From: Dehalobacter restrictus DSM 9455
GTDB taxonomy: Bacteria > Bacillota > Desulfitobacteriia > Desulfitobacteriales > Syntrophobotulaceae
NCBI RefSeq assembly: GCF_000512895.1
Contig: NZ_CP007033.1
Coordinates: 1,022,001-1,086,000 of the forward strand
Direction of reading: 5' to 3'
Length of the DNA: 64,000 bases
Below are positions 43,800 through 52,847 of this stretch, in pieces. Both the position numbers and the translations under genes were made by a program. The notes beneath the pieces were generated by a model. The model did no database searches and was not told the origin of the DNA. It was given only the letters and a program-made list of their open reading frames with translations. How positions within the stretch are numbered: the stretch's first letter is position 1; each line of letters starts with the position of its first letter.

Positions 43800-43873
43800 T
43801 GTAAAAAACGGATGGTCCTCTGGCTTGATGTAAGAAGTTAAGAACATCTAGGCAAGGAAGGGGGTAATTTATT
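43800..43873 (+). promoter_or_regulatory. rplS leader, possible L19 autoregulatory RNA
   Basis: The leader contains a stem GATGT/ACATC flanked by GCTT and TAGGC around a 12-base loop, followed by the AAGGAAGGGGG ribosome site. Firmicutes rplS leaders often carry a small L19-binding structure; this match is by position and shape only. Confidence 0.35.
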
Positions 43874-44215
43874 ATGGATTATATTCGTATGATTGAAGAG
43901 CAGCAGCTTAAAGATAATATTCCTTCATTCCGTCCTGGAGATACAGTCAAAGTACATGTACGTATTATCGAGGGTACTCGTGAGCGTATTCAGGTCTTTG
44001 AAGGGCTTGTGATTAAAAGGAAGGGCGATGGCTTAAGGGAGACTTTCACCGTGCGCCGTGTTTCCAACGGAGTAGGTGTAGAAAGAACATTCCCCCTTCA
44101 TTCTCCGCGTATTGACAAGATTGAAGTTGTACGTAAAGGTATTGTCCGCAGAGCGAAACTTTACTATCTGCGTGACCGTTACGGCAAATCGGCCAGAATC
44201 AGAGAACGCCGCTAA
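43874..44215 (+). CDS. rplS: 50S ribosomal protein L19
   Basis: A 113-residue protein with [48 protein letters not shown] and the C-terminal [14 protein letters not shown]. The ATG follows AAGGAAGGGGG. It carries its own promoter, and a terminator lies before rbgA. Confidence 0.97.
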   Translation: MDYIRMIEEQQLKDNIPSFRPGDTVKVHVRIIEGTRERIQVFEGLVIKRKGDGLRETFTVRRVSNGVGVERTFPLHSPRIDKIEVVRKGIVRRAKLYYLRDRYGKSARIRERR

Positions 44216-44230
44216 TAACAGAGAAGATGG

Positions 44231-44263
44231 AAAAGAGCTGGAGAAATTCAGCTCTTTTGTTTT
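44231..44263 (+). terminator. Terminator between rplS and rbgA
   Basis: AAAAGAGCTG and CAGCTCTTTT pair around an eight-base loop, followed by GTTTT. Some read-through into rbgA is likely, as no new promoter is seen in the 12 bases after it. Confidence 0.75.
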
Positions 44264-44275
44264 CTATGGAGGATT

Positions 44276-45097
44276 ATGAACATTCAATGGTATCCTGGTC
44301 ATATGACCAGAGCGAAAAGAAAGCTCGAAGAACAACTGGCTTGGGTTGATATTGTCATGGAACTGGGAGACGCTCGTTTGCCACTGAGCAGCAGGAATCC
44401 TCTGCTGAAGCAGCTGCTTGGGAACAAGCTCCGCTTGCTTTTGCTCAACAAATCGGACCTTGCTGACAAAAAGAGGATTGACCAGTGGCTTGTGAAACTT
44501 GGCAAGGAAGGACCTGTTTTAGCGATTAGTTCCATGACCAATGTTGGCGTCAAAAAAATTGTCCCGCTGCTCGAGGAACTGATGACGGATAAAAGAGAAC
44601 GGCTGGCCGCCAGGGGAGTGCGGGGAAGACCTATTCGCGTCATGGTTGTTGGTATACCCAATATTGGCAAGTCTACGCTGATTAATCAGCTGACCGGCGG
44701 TTCACAAGCCAAGACGGGCAACAAACCAGGTGTTACGCGCGGCAACCAGTGGATCAGGATACATGATAAAGTCGAGCTGCTTGATACTCCGGGTATGCTT
44801 TGGCCCAAATTTGATGATCCTGAAGTAGGCAGGAAACTCGCTGTGACCGGTGCGGTAAGAGATGAAGTGTTCGATCAGGAAGAACTTGCTCAGTGGCTGC
44901 TCGCCTGGCTTAAACAGAATTATCCTCTGGAACTGCAAAGCTTTTACAAACTTGGGGAAAACGAGACCGATCTTGAAGGGATTGGCCGCAGAAGGGGCTG
45001 TCTAGTCAGCGGTGGCAGAATTGATACCTTCAAAGCCGCCCAGATCTTTCTTCGTGAATTCCGCAGCGGTAAGATTGCCAAAGTGACTATGGACTAA
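44276..45097 (+). CDS. rbgA: Ribosome biogenesis GTPase RbgA (YlqF)
   Basis: A 273-residue circularly permuted GTPase needed for late 50S assembly in Bacillus. Order of motifs: IQWYPGHMTRAKR, NKSDL (G4), GIPNIGKSTLINQL (P-loop), KPGVTRG (G2) and DTPGMLWPK (G3). A GGAGG lies just before the ATG. It is followed by rnhB, the usual order. Confidence 0.95.
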   Translation: MNIQWYPGHMTRAKRKLEEQLAWVDIVMELGDARLPLSSRNPLLKQLLGNKLRLLLLNKSDLADKKRIDQWLVKLGKEGPVLAISSMTNVGVKKIVPLLEELMTDKRERLAARGVRGRPIRVMVVGIPNIGKSTLINQLTGGSQAKTGNKPGVTRGNQWIRIHDKVELLDTPGMLWPKFDDPEVGRKLAVTGAVRDEVFDQEELAQWLLAWLKQNYPLELQSFYKLGENETDLEGIGRRRGCLVSGGRIDTFKAAQIFLREFRSGKIAKVTMD

Positions 45098-45176
45098 AAA
45101 TTTGACGCTTCTATACATTACGGAGACTGGTCTCTAGAGTATGTGCCACATTTTATTCAGCTGGGGAGATGAAGGA

Positions 45177-45824
45177 ATGGATGAAATCGAAAGGATAGGG
45201 AAACTCCTGGAGATAGAAAAAGGTTTGTTTGCTGAAGGATATTCACGGATTGCCGGTATAGATGAAGCAGGAAGAGGTCCGCTTGCCGGTCCTGTCATTG
45301 CCGCTGCTTGTATCTTGCCAAGGGAGTTTGAGCTTCCCGGCCTGAATGACTCGAAGAAATTATCGGAAAAGAAAAGAAGGAACTTAGCTGAAGAAATCAA
45401 AAAGCAGGCTGTTGCTTTTGCACTGGGAAGTGCGACGCCCGGCGAAATTGACCTGTTAAACATATTAAGGGCCACAAAGCTGGCGATGATAAGGGCCCTG
45501 GAAAACCTGAAAATCAACCCTGATTACGTCATTATTGACGGCAGGGACATGCTGAATATGGATACGGCTCAGAAAGCCATTATTGGTGGAGACGCTCTTA
45601 GTGCGAGTATTGCCGCAGCTTCAATTCTGGCCAAGGTTACCAGGGATGCGCTGATGGATGAGATGCATCAGATTTATCCGGAATATCATTTTGATCAACA
45701 CAAGGGTTATGGAACCAAGCTGCACATGGAGGTAATAAACCGCTTTGGTCCTTGTCCAATCCACAGGCAGAGTTTCTCGCCGATCAAAGAGATAATCGCC
45801 GGGACACAGTATAAACTCGGGTAA
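45177..45824 (+). CDS. rnhB: Ribonuclease HII
   Basis: A 215-residue enzyme removing ribonucleotides from DNA. Catalytic residues: GIDEAGRGPLAGPV (Asp, Glu), VIIDGRDML (Asp) and SASIAAASILAKVTRD (Asp). The ATG at 45177 has GGGGAG eight bases upstream; an earlier in-frame ATG at 45141 lacks a ribosome site. A terminator lies about 90 bases after the stop. Confidence 0.95.
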   Translation: MDEIERIGKLLEIEKGLFAEGYSRIAGIDEAGRGPLAGPVIAAACILPREFELPGLNDSKKLSEKKRRNLAEEIKKQAVAFALGSATPGEIDLLNILRATKLAMIRALENLKINPDYVIIDGRDMLNMDTAQKAIIGGDALSASIAAASILAKVTRDALMDEMHQIYPEYHFDQHKGYGTKLHMEVINRFGPCPIHRQSFSPIKEIIAGTQYKLG

Positions 45825-45909
45825 TATCTGAGATTGGGACCGGCATACAGTGTACATAAAAAAGATTTGAGACTTAAGGATTACAATAGAATTTATTTCA
45901 GTAACAGAT

Positions 45910-45948
45910 AAGGAATAGCTGCATTGTACGCGGCTATTCCTTTTTGAT
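45910..45948. terminator. Terminator between rnhB and the LysM gene
   Basis: AAGGAATAGC and GCTATTCCTT pair, followed by TTTTTG. As the next gene is convergent it may serve both. Confidence 0.8.
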
Positions 45949-45979
45949 TTTTATTCAATGACGTATCCAATATTTCCAA

Positions 45980-46126
45980 CTATTTTACTCTGATTCTTTC
46001 ACCAACATAAATACGATGTCTGCGCTTTCTTAAATGGGGATTCAAATTTAATAAGATGATGACAGTCACGCCGTGCTGGCGTGCAATCTTAGATAAATTG
46101 TCTCCCTTGTGAACCTGATGATGCAA
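45980..46126 (-). CDS. LysM-domain mini-protein, 48 residues
   Basis: On the minus strand a TTG start lies eight bases behind AAAGGAG. The product is essentially one LysM module: HHQVHKGDNLSKIARQHGVT, then LLNLNP, and IYVGERIRV at the end. LysM binds N-acetylglucosamine glycans, but there is no signal peptide, so a surface role is uncertain. A GTG at 46135 would abut the ribosome site. It lies downstream of comM on the same strand and may be its co-transcribed tail. Confidence 0.75.
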   Translation of the reverse strand: MHHQVHKGDNLSKIARQHGVTVIILLNLNPHLRKRRHRIYVGERIRVK

Positions 46127-46255
46127 ACGGATCACTCCTTTAACTGAACTATATATCCATATTATGGAGTGACCCAGATTGTTCGTGTATGTACATATGG
46201 ATTATCTTTTGTAATTAAATTTATGATTATACTTTGCTGAACTTATTTGATTACT

Positions 46256-47782
46256 TCATTGATTCGTCTTCGTTCTGTCCAAAGCCCTGTACTGCAATGA
46301 TTCGGCTAGATGTTCCGCCTGTATATTATCAGATTCGGCCATATCGGCGATCGTTCTGGCTACACGCAGGATACGGTCGTGGGCCCGGGCACTGAAGAGG
46401 TTTTTATCAAAAACTTTTTGCAGGAGGGATTCACCGGCGCTGTCCAATTGGCACAGCACTTTTGTTTCGCGACCGGTCATCTCGGAATTTGTCCGGCTTC
46501 CTTTTAATCTTTTTTGCTGGAGTTCTCTGACTTTGATCACCCGTTCCTGAACCATAACGGAGGTTTCCCGGTTATCCCCGCGCTTTAGCTCGCCATAGCT
46601 TAAACGAGGGACTTCCAGCTGGATGTCAAACCGGTCCAGTAGGGGTCCGGAAACCTTTCCGCGGTAGTGGCTGATTTGAAGTGGCGTGCAGGAACATTCC
46701 CGGCCATTCTCTCCAAAATAGCCGCACGGACACGGATTCATCGAAGCGATGACACAAATGCGTGTCGGAAACTCCATTCTGCCTCTCAGACGGATTAACG
46801 TCAGTTTTCGGTCCTCGAGCGGCTGACGGAGTGCTTCGAGGACTTCCCGGGAAAACTCAGGCAGCTCATCCAGAAAGAGAACACCGTGATTGGCCAGGGC
46901 AAGTTCCCCGGGCTTAATTTTCTGTCCCCCGCCGATGATTCCGGCAACTGTAGCCGTATGGTGAGGGCTGCGGAAAGGCCTTTGCGTAATCAGCTGCCCA
47001 TTTCCCCGGATAATACCAGTCAGGCTGTGAAGCTGAGTCACATCAAGACTCTCCTCAACCGTGAGCGGCGGCAGAACCCCGGCAAATGCTCTGGCCAGCA
47101 GCGTTTTCCCAGAGCCGGGCGGACCAACCATCAACAGGTTGTGCCCCCCGCAGGCGGCAATTTCCAGTCCGCGTTTGACCTGCATCTGCCCGTGAATATC
47201 CGACCAGTCCACAGATACCTTTTCAAAGATTTCAGCAGAGGGCGGGGAAGGAATAACGGAAAAATGATCTTCTCCGTTCAGAATCCCCACTAACTCAGCA
47301 AGACTGATTACGCTTGCACTTTCTATTTCGGTTACAAGCCTTGCTTCGGCCAGATTCGCAGGCGGTATAATCAGGACTTGTTTTTCCGGCCCGCTTTTTA
47401 AAGCCAGCGCCATGGTCAGAACACCTGGTATCGGACGTAAAAGGCCTTCCAGGGAAAGTTCACCGGCAAAAACATAGCGGTTCAATACGGAGTTATTCAG
47501 TTCTTCCATGGCAGCCAATATACCCAAAGCGATCGGTAAATCCAGACCGGAGCCTTCTTTGCGCAGGTCTGCAGGAGCAAGATTAACTGTAATTTTTTTC
47601 AAAGGGAAATCGAAGCCTGAGTTTTTCAACGCTGACCGGACTCTGTCTCTGGCCTCTTTCACAGCAGTGGCCGCAAGGCCTACAATTTCCAGACAGGGAA
47701 GACCATTGGCAATATCCACTTCGACACTGACCGGCTGGGCTGAGAGATTGTCGACAGACATTCCGCTGACAGAAGCAAACAT
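46256..47782 (-). CDS. comM: YifB/ComM family Mg-chelatase-like AAA ATPase
   Basis: A 508-residue protein: a ChlI-type N-terminal domain (MFASVSGMSV, KITVNLAPADLRKEGSGLDL), AAA core with GPPGSGKTLLARAFAGVLPP (Walker A) and GVLFLDELPEF (Walker B), a four-cysteine insert (NPCPCGYFGENGRECSC) and a C-terminal lid. ComM promotes branch migration in natural transformation in some bacteria. The ATG at 47782 has GAGGTG seven bases upstream, so the extra 13 codons before it are not used. Confidence 0.94.
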   Translation of the reverse strand: MFASVSGMSVDNLSAQPVSVEVDIANGLPCLEIVGLAATAVKEARDRVRSALKNSGFDFPLKKITVNLAPADLRKEGSGLDLPIALGILAAMEELNNSVLNRYVFAGELSLEGLLRPIPGVLTMALALKSGPEKQVLIIPPANLAEARLVTEIESASVISLAELVGILNGEDHFSVIPSPPSAEIFEKVSVDWSDIHGQMQVKRGLEIAACGGHNLLMVGPPGSGKTLLARAFAGVLPPLTVEESLDVTQLHSLTGIIRGNGQLITQRPFRSPHHTATVAGIIGGGQKIKPGELALANHGVLFLDELPEFSREVLEALRQPLEDRKLTLIRLRGRMEFPTRICVIASMNPCPCGYFGENGRECSCTPLQISHYRGKVSGPLLDRFDIQLEVPRLSYGELKRGDNRETSVMVQERVIKVRELQQKRLKGSRTNSEMTGRETKVLCQLDSAGESLLQKVFDKNLFSARAHDRILRVARTIADMAESDNIQAEHLAESLQYRALDRTKTNQ

Positions 47783-47950
47783 TTTTTTCACCTCAAAAAC
47801 AAAATTCGCTTCTGACAGCAAATATCCTTCTATAAAGTTACATTAATGGATTAATATAGTTGAATTTTGGCGATATTTATGGAATCAGACAGAATGTCAG
47901 ACAAAAACATTAGACAGAACATTAGACAGAAACGGAAAGAAAATAAGCAT

Positions 47951-48304
47951 TTATAGTGCCCCTTGGATCCAGTTGAACTCGGGAACGCCTTCAGCCATGT
48001 TAATGGCGAAAATATCAAACCTGATTTGCGGCCATTGATGATAGTGTTGTTCCAGAAGATAATACGAGGCAATACTTTTAAGCCTTTGGATTTTCCAGAG
48101 GCCGATGCTTTCTTCTGCGGATCCCCGGATATTGGAGCTCCTCAGTCTGACTTCGATAAATACAATTGTTTTCCCATCCCTGGCGATAATGTCGATCTCT
48201 CCCTTGGGACAGCGATAATTGCGCTGGATAATGTTCAATCCGGCTTCCTTAATATGTTCCAAAGCCATATCTTCGCCCCGCTGCCCCAACTGTCTTTTAT
48301 TCAA
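47951..48304 (-). CDS. yraN: UPF0102/YraN family endonuclease-like protein
   Basis: A 117-residue restriction-endonuclease-fold protein: NKRQLGQRGEDMALEHI, NYRCPKGEIDIIARDG and FIEVRLRSS give the E, D and ExR(K) residues of the family. Biological role unknown. A TTG start at 48304 with TAGGAGG ten bases upstream gives the usual length; the longer open frame has no site. It lies upstream of comM, as commonly found. Confidence 0.87.
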   Translation of the reverse strand: MNKRQLGQRGEDMALEHIKEAGLNIIQRNYRCPKGEIDIIARDGKTIVFIEVRLRSSNIRGSAEESIGLWKIQRLKSIASYYLLEQHYHQWPQIRFDIFAINMAEGVPEFNWIQGAL

Positions 48305-48513
48305 TGTTTCAGGACCTCCTAAGAGTAAAAACTCCCGTACATATTCAACGTAACAGATCAACTTGTATATAATGATTAATATTACCAAAAATGGGATGAA
48401 ATAGTAATGTATTATTTGTGAATAATTGTATCATGAAAGAAAAAATACCGCCAGGATGTTCACGATTCAGTGTTGTTCGCAATTCAGGTTGACTGAACGA
48501 TAAGCATATAAAG

Positions 48514-49464
48514 CTACAGGCTTTCTTCAATCAGCCAGATATATTCCCAGGCTTCCTGGCTGCTTTGCAAACCGTCATACCATGGAATCCCCGAGACGGG
48601 TCTTTCGGAAAAATAACGCGCTTTCAGAATGATTTCCGGACGGTATTCGTAATGCATAATATCGAAATTTCCCCATTTGCCGCCCCAGATAAAACCATAT
48701 TTTTCAAAGATAGCAGAGACCTCCTGGGGATAGGCATTAAGCCTTTTCTGACCTTCTTCACGGGTGGACCAGCGCCAATAATCGTATTTATTACTGTTAA
48801 GATCGATTGCGATACCGTAGGCATGGGAACTCAGCCTGTTTGTACCGCCGATCAGCCGGTAATTGAAAGCCCCGCTGCTTGGAAAAGAAGCAGCGTACAC
48901 CTTATGGCTTTGGCGGGACAACGGAAGCAGTTCTTTCATAACCGCCTTTAAGGATTCTGCAGCTTTATTGTTCCCGTTAAACTCTACATACTTGTAGCCA
49001 ATGCTGACTTTGATCAGATTGGACAGGATTGATTTCTTGCTCATTCCGTAGACTTCTTTCAGAAGCGGATAAACTCTTGCACAGCCAGGGTTGTAGTAAT
49101 TAGGCAAAACTTCGGTAATCTTGGACAATGAGTAGAGCTGATCCATCATATCCTGGAGATCGGGGTTTCCCGATTTCTGCCAGGCGTTTTTTTCTTTTCT
49201 GTCATCATATAAGATTTTTTTCCCGGATTTTAAAAGGACATAGACCTCATTTCCGGATACTTTATCCACACCGGTAATGGTTTCGGGATAGGCCAGCATC
49301 AGACATAGAATATCCCTTTTCATTACGGCCTCATATTCCCAATCGGAAACTGGGGATACTGCGGCTGCGTTTACGGTTATTAAATGTCTATTCCAGATGA
49401 TTTTGCAGCCTGTAATTAACAAGACAATCACAATCAGACTTAAGATAAATCGTTTAAAGTTCAT
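48514..49464 (-). CDS. M15-family peptidase lipoprotein (D-Ala-D-Ala carboxypeptidase-like)
   Basis: A 316-residue protein with an N-terminal signal and lipobox (LLITGCK), so it is likely a lipoprotein on the outer face of the membrane. The C-terminal M15 domain has the zinc motif SSHAYGIAIDLN (His, Asp) and the downstream FDIMHYEYRPE (catalytic Glu/His region). Such enzymes trim peptide stems of peptidoglycan. The middle (about 60-200) has no recognised domain. Single gene, divergent from the hydrogenase operon. Confidence 0.85.
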   Translation of the reverse strand: MNFKRFILSLIVIVLLITGCKIIWNRHLITVNAAAVSPVSDWEYEAVMKRDILCLMLAYPETITGVDKVSGNEVYVLLKSGKKILYDDRKEKNAWQKSGNPDLQDMMDQLYSLSKITEVLPNYYNPGCARVYPLLKEVYGMSKKSILSNLIKVSIGYKYVEFNGNNKAAESLKAVMKELLPLSRQSHKVYAASFPSSGAFNYRLIGGTNRLSSHAYGIAIDLNSNKYDYWRWSTREEGQKRLNAYPQEVSAIFEKYGFIWGGKWGNFDIMHYEYRPEIILKARYFSERPVSGIPWYDGLQSSQEAWEYIWLIEESL

Positions 49465-49583
49465 GGCTCGTTCATCCTTCCGGGGAACCTTGAGAAAGGC
49501 TAATCATAATTATTTATGCCTGAACAAAACAGGATAGACCTGCAAATCTCGTATAGTGCAATAGCATGCGGTAATAATATTCT

Positions 49584-49611
49584 TTGAACTGAAAAAATCG
49601 CAAAGTATAAG
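49584..49611 (+). promoter_or_regulatory. Possible promoter of the hydrogenase operon
   Basis: TTGAAC at 49584-49589 and TATAAG at 49606-49611 with a 16-base spacer, 39 bases before the small-subunit gene. Confidence 0.4.
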
Positions 49612-49650
49612 ATAACAGGGTACGAAAGACCGCAGAAGGGATGTAAGGGT

Positions 49651-50592
49651 ATGGTGAATAAAGATGTTCCAGCAAAACCTCTCATTATCTGGCTCGGGAC
49701 GAATACCTGTGCCGGCGACATGCTTTCCCTTCTTAATGCCAAGGATCCGGGCTACCAGGAGTTGATCAGCAGCATTGCAGAGCTTCGTTTTGATTATCTT
49801 TTGGGGGCGTCCGAAGGCAGTGATGCCATCAATGTTCTTGATGATCTCCAGAAAAATCATAAAGCGGCATACATCCTGGTGGTTGAAGGGAGCATCCCAA
49901 CGAGATCCAATGGCCTGTATTCTGTGATCGGTTATCGGAACGGCAAGGCTTGGACGGCTTTGCAGGCAGTGCGGGAACTGGGTGCTGAAGCTCGTTACGT
50001 GGTTGCTGCCGGTACCTGCGCAGCGTTCGGAGGGATCTATGCTGCAGCTCCGAACCCTTCTAAATGTGTATCATTACAGGCTGCTCTAGACAGAAAAGTT
50101 ATCAATGTGCCTGGATGCCCAATCAACCCCGAATGGATGATGGGCACTTTGAACCATTTAATTCAGTACGGTGAGCCAGCACTTGATGATTATAGCCGGC
50201 CCAAACTTTTCTATGGAGAAACAATCCATAACCTTTGCCAGCGGCGGGATTATTTTGACAACAGCATCTTTGCCGCTAAGCCGGGAGAACCGTGGTGCAT
50301 GTATAAGATTGGCTGTAAAGGGCCGGTCACCTATGCAGATTGCCCTGTCCGCCAGTGGAACGGAGAGCATCTAAGCTGGCCGGTAAAAGCCAATACCCCT
50401 TGTATCGGCTGTGCCAGCCCGGAGTTTCCCGATGGAGACGTTCCATTCTTTGAACACTTACCAGATGTAAAGCTTCCTGGGATCAAAGTAACGGCAAATA
50501 GGGTGGGCCTATTGACAGGGGTTGTGACCGCGCTTGGTATTGGCGCTCATCTGTTAGGAAGCATCCTGACCGGCAGATTGCGGAAACACTGA
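49651..50592 (+). CDS. NiFe hydrogenase small subunit
   Basis: A 313-residue electron-transfer subunit. Proximal-cluster ligands: Cys20 with Asp23 in CAGD instead of CxxC, Cys123 (GTCAAFGG) and Cys156 (VPGCPINP). Distal and medial clusters: His193/Cys196, Cys216, Cys222, Cys231, Cys251, Cys254. A C-terminal hydrophobic helix (about 284-307) anchors it to the membrane. No twin-arginine signal is present, and the upstream frame closes at a stop without another start codon. Asp as a proximal ligand is known from group 1h (actinobacterial-type) enzymes. The large subunit follows after 121 bases. Confidence 0.9.
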   Translation: MVNKDVPAKPLIIWLGTNTCAGDMLSLLNAKDPGYQELISSIAELRFDYLLGASEGSDAINVLDDLQKNHKAAYILVVEGSIPTRSNGLYSVIGYRNGKAWTALQAVRELGAEARYVVAAGTCAAFGGIYAAAPNPSKCVSLQAALDRKVINVPGCPINPEWMMGTLNHLIQYGEPALDDYSRPKLFYGETIHNLCQRRDYFDNSIFAAKPGEPWCMYKIGCKGPVTYADCPVRQWNGEHLSWPVKANTPCIGCASPEFPDGDVPFFEHLPDVKLPGIKVTANRVGLLTGVVTALGIGAHLLGSILTGRLRKH

Positions 50593-50713
50593 AAAAGGAT
50601 CTTCCAGGCGGAAGCAAGCCAAAAATCAAGGCTCAACTTAAAAAGGTCATAAGTAAGAAAACGGCAGGTAAAAGATTGTATGAAAACGCGAATAAAGGAA
50701 AAGGACTGACTTC

Positions 50714-52117
50714 ATGAAAAAGATTGTCATAGGGCCGCTTACCAGGGCTAACAACTCCTGCGCCGTAGAGGTCACAGTTGAAGACAAAAAGGTGGTAGAT
50801 GCCCGCTGCAGCGGGATCTTTTTCAGAGGATTCGAATTGATACTGCAAGGAAAAGATCCGCAGGACGCCGCGTACCTTACGGAAAGAATCTGCGGGATCT
50901 GTTCATCTCTGCATGGAGCAGCTGCCTCCTACGCCTTGGAAGACGCTGCCGGGATCAGACCGCCCCGCAATGCCAACATTTTGCGAAACCTGATCATCGG
51001 GGCAGATATGCTTCAGAATCATATCCGTCATCAGTATTTGTTTTCCCTGGTGGATTATTTGACTTTGCCAGAGAGGGCCCCTTTTGTTCCAGGTTATACC
51101 AAAGATAAGCGACTGAAAAAAAAGAAAAACGACGCGATGGTGCAGAATATGTATTTAGCGCTGGAAATAAGCCGCCTGGCTCACGAAATGGTGGCCCTGC
51201 TAGGCGGAAAAGCTCCGTTTCCTCATGGGATATTGGCTGGAGGGGCTACAGTTCCGCCTTCTGCCGATGTGGTCATGAATTTCCGGTCGAAGCTCCAAAA
51301 AATCAATCGGTTTATCCAGAGTCAGATGGTACCCGATGTATACATCCTTGCAGAAGCTTACAGTGATTACTTTGAACTCGGCCAAAGAACCCCAAATATG
51401 CTTGAGTACGGACTGTTTCCATGCACTGAGCAAGATCGGGGGAGATATTTTCCCGGTGGAGCAATGCTGAACGGCCAAATCCAGAAGCTTGATCTGGCGT
51501 TGATTAAAGAACATACGGCAAGGTCCTGGTATGCAGCAGAGTCCGGACCGCGAAACCCATCTGGAGGCCAGACAGTCCCTGAACGGGAAAAAGAAGACGC
51601 CTACTCTTGGATAAAGGCGCCCCGTTATTCCGGTGTGCCACTGGAAGGGGGACCGCTGGCCAGGCTCTGGATCAAAGGAGATTACCGAAAGGGCATATCG
51701 ACGATGGACCGGATGATCGCCAGGGCACTTGAGGCCCAAAAAATAGGGGCCTTGATGGAATCCTGGCTCGATGAGCTTGAGCCGGAGGGACGCATATTCG
51801 TACCCTTTGAAGTGCCGAAAAATGCCGAGGGTATTGGCCTCACCGGAGCAATGCGCGGTCCGCTCGGACACTGGCTGCGGATTGAAAACGGCAGGATTGC
51901 CCAATACCAGATCATTACACCCAGTGCCTGGAATTTTTCGCCTCGGGATAATCAGAATTGCAGAGGACCGGTCGAGGAAGCGCTGATCGGAATTCCAATT
52001 GCGGATGAAAAACAGCCCATTGAAATCGGCCGGGTGATCAGGGCATTTGACATCTGCTCCTCTTGTTCGACGCATTTAATAACCACCAGAACATCGATCG
52101 GGGAGATCATGATATGA
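50714..52117 (+). CDS. NiFe hydrogenase large subunit
   Basis: A 467-residue catalytic subunit. The four Ni ligands are intact: Cys60 and Cys63 in RICGICSSLHG (L1), Cys448 and Cys451 in DICSSCSTH (L2, where Ile replaces the usual Pro of DPC). Thirteen residues after His454 form the C-terminal extension normally cut off after Ni insertion. No maturation protease or hyp gene lies in the window. The stop overlaps the cytochrome b start by ATGA. Likely a membrane-bound uptake enzyme feeding quinone. Confidence 0.93.
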   Translation: MKKIVIGPLTRANNSCAVEVTVEDKKVVDARCSGIFFRGFELILQGKDPQDAAYLTERICGICSSLHGAAASYALEDAAGIRPPRNANILRNLIIGADMLQNHIRHQYLFSLVDYLTLPERAPFVPGYTKDKRLKKKKNDAMVQNMYLALEISRLAHEMVALLGGKAPFPHGILAGGATVPPSADVVMNFRSKLQKINRFIQSQMVPDVYILAEAYSDYFELGQRTPNMLEYGLFPCTEQDRGRYFPGGAMLNGQIQKLDLALIKEHTARSWYAAESGPRNPSGGQTVPEREKEDAYSWIKAPRYSGVPLEGGPLARLWIKGDYRKGISTMDRMIARALEAQKIGALMESWLDELEPEGRIFVPFEVPKNAEGIGLTGAMRGPLGHWLRIENGRIAQYQIITPSAWNFSPRDNQNCRGPVEEALIGIPIADEKQPIEIGRVIRAFDICSSCSTHLITTRTSIGEIMI

Positions 52118-52686
52118 ACTGGAAAAAGCAACGTCATTCAGGAACAGCCAGACTGCTTCACTGGGTTTATGCGCCAGCTGTATTGGCTTTAATTCTTAGC
52201 GGGCTTTACATTCACAGCCCATCGCGCGCTTTTGGTTTCAAACGGATGGACTCAGCCCGGAAGACACACGCCGTCGCCCAGTTTTTACTGTTGAATTCGT
52301 ATCTGGCACGGATTTGCTACGGGATGAAAGACAAAAACTATAAAGAGATCATTCCGAACCGCAAGACCTTAAAGGCAATGCCCGGATTTTTAAAATACGA
52401 ATTCTTCCTATCCGGAAAAAAGAAGAAGTATCCCAAATACAATCCAGGTCAGAAAATATTGATCACCTCGCTCGCAGGATTGATCCCGGTCCAAATTATT
52501 ACCGGGATGGCCCTCTACTTTAAGCCCCTGCAGAGAGCGGTCAAACCGACAGGAGGATTAAACCCTGTACGCTGGCGGCATTATCTGGCGGCATTAATGA
52601 CGGCCTCATCTGTATCCGTTCATCTTTATTTTGCTCTGACGAATGGCCTTAAAAAACTTAAATCAATATTTACAGGCTATGCGTAG
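52114..52686 (+). CDS. NiFe hydrogenase b-type cytochrome subunit
   Basis: A 190-residue membrane protein with four hydrophobic segments and histidines in the expected haem positions (RLLHWVYAP, RKTHAVAQF, RWRHYLAAL, SVHLYF). It would pass electrons from the small subunit to menaquinone. The ATG at 52114 overlaps the large-subunit stop. The loop between helices two and three is unusually lysine-rich (SGKKKKYPKYNP). Confidence 0.85.
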   Translation: MNWKKQRHSGTARLLHWVYAPAVLALILSGLYIHSPSRAFGFKRMDSARKTHAVAQFLLLNSYLARICYGMKDKNYKEIIPNRKTLKAMPGFLKYEFFLSGKKKKYPKYNPGQKILITSLAGLIPVQIITGMALYFKPLQRAVKPTGGLNPVRWRHYLAALMTASSVSVHLYFALTNGLKKLKSIFTGYA

Positions 52687-52814
52687 ATTCCGATTCAAAG
52701 AGCGTGGCGTTTGAACCCAAGGCAGAAAAGGCTAAAAAAGAATCATGCAGAGAATCGTACAAGGAAAAAATTAGAAAAGTAGAAAATAGAGAAGTAGAAA
52801 AATAGAAAAATAAA

Positions 52815-52843
52815 TTGACCATAAAAAATATAAGGTATATGAT
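52815..52843 (+). promoter_or_regulatory. Promoter of cadC-cadA
   Basis: TTGACC at 52815-52820 and TATGAT at 52838-52843 with a 17-base spacer. The operator-like array begins directly after the -10. Confidence 0.7.
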
Positions 52844-52847
52844 AATA

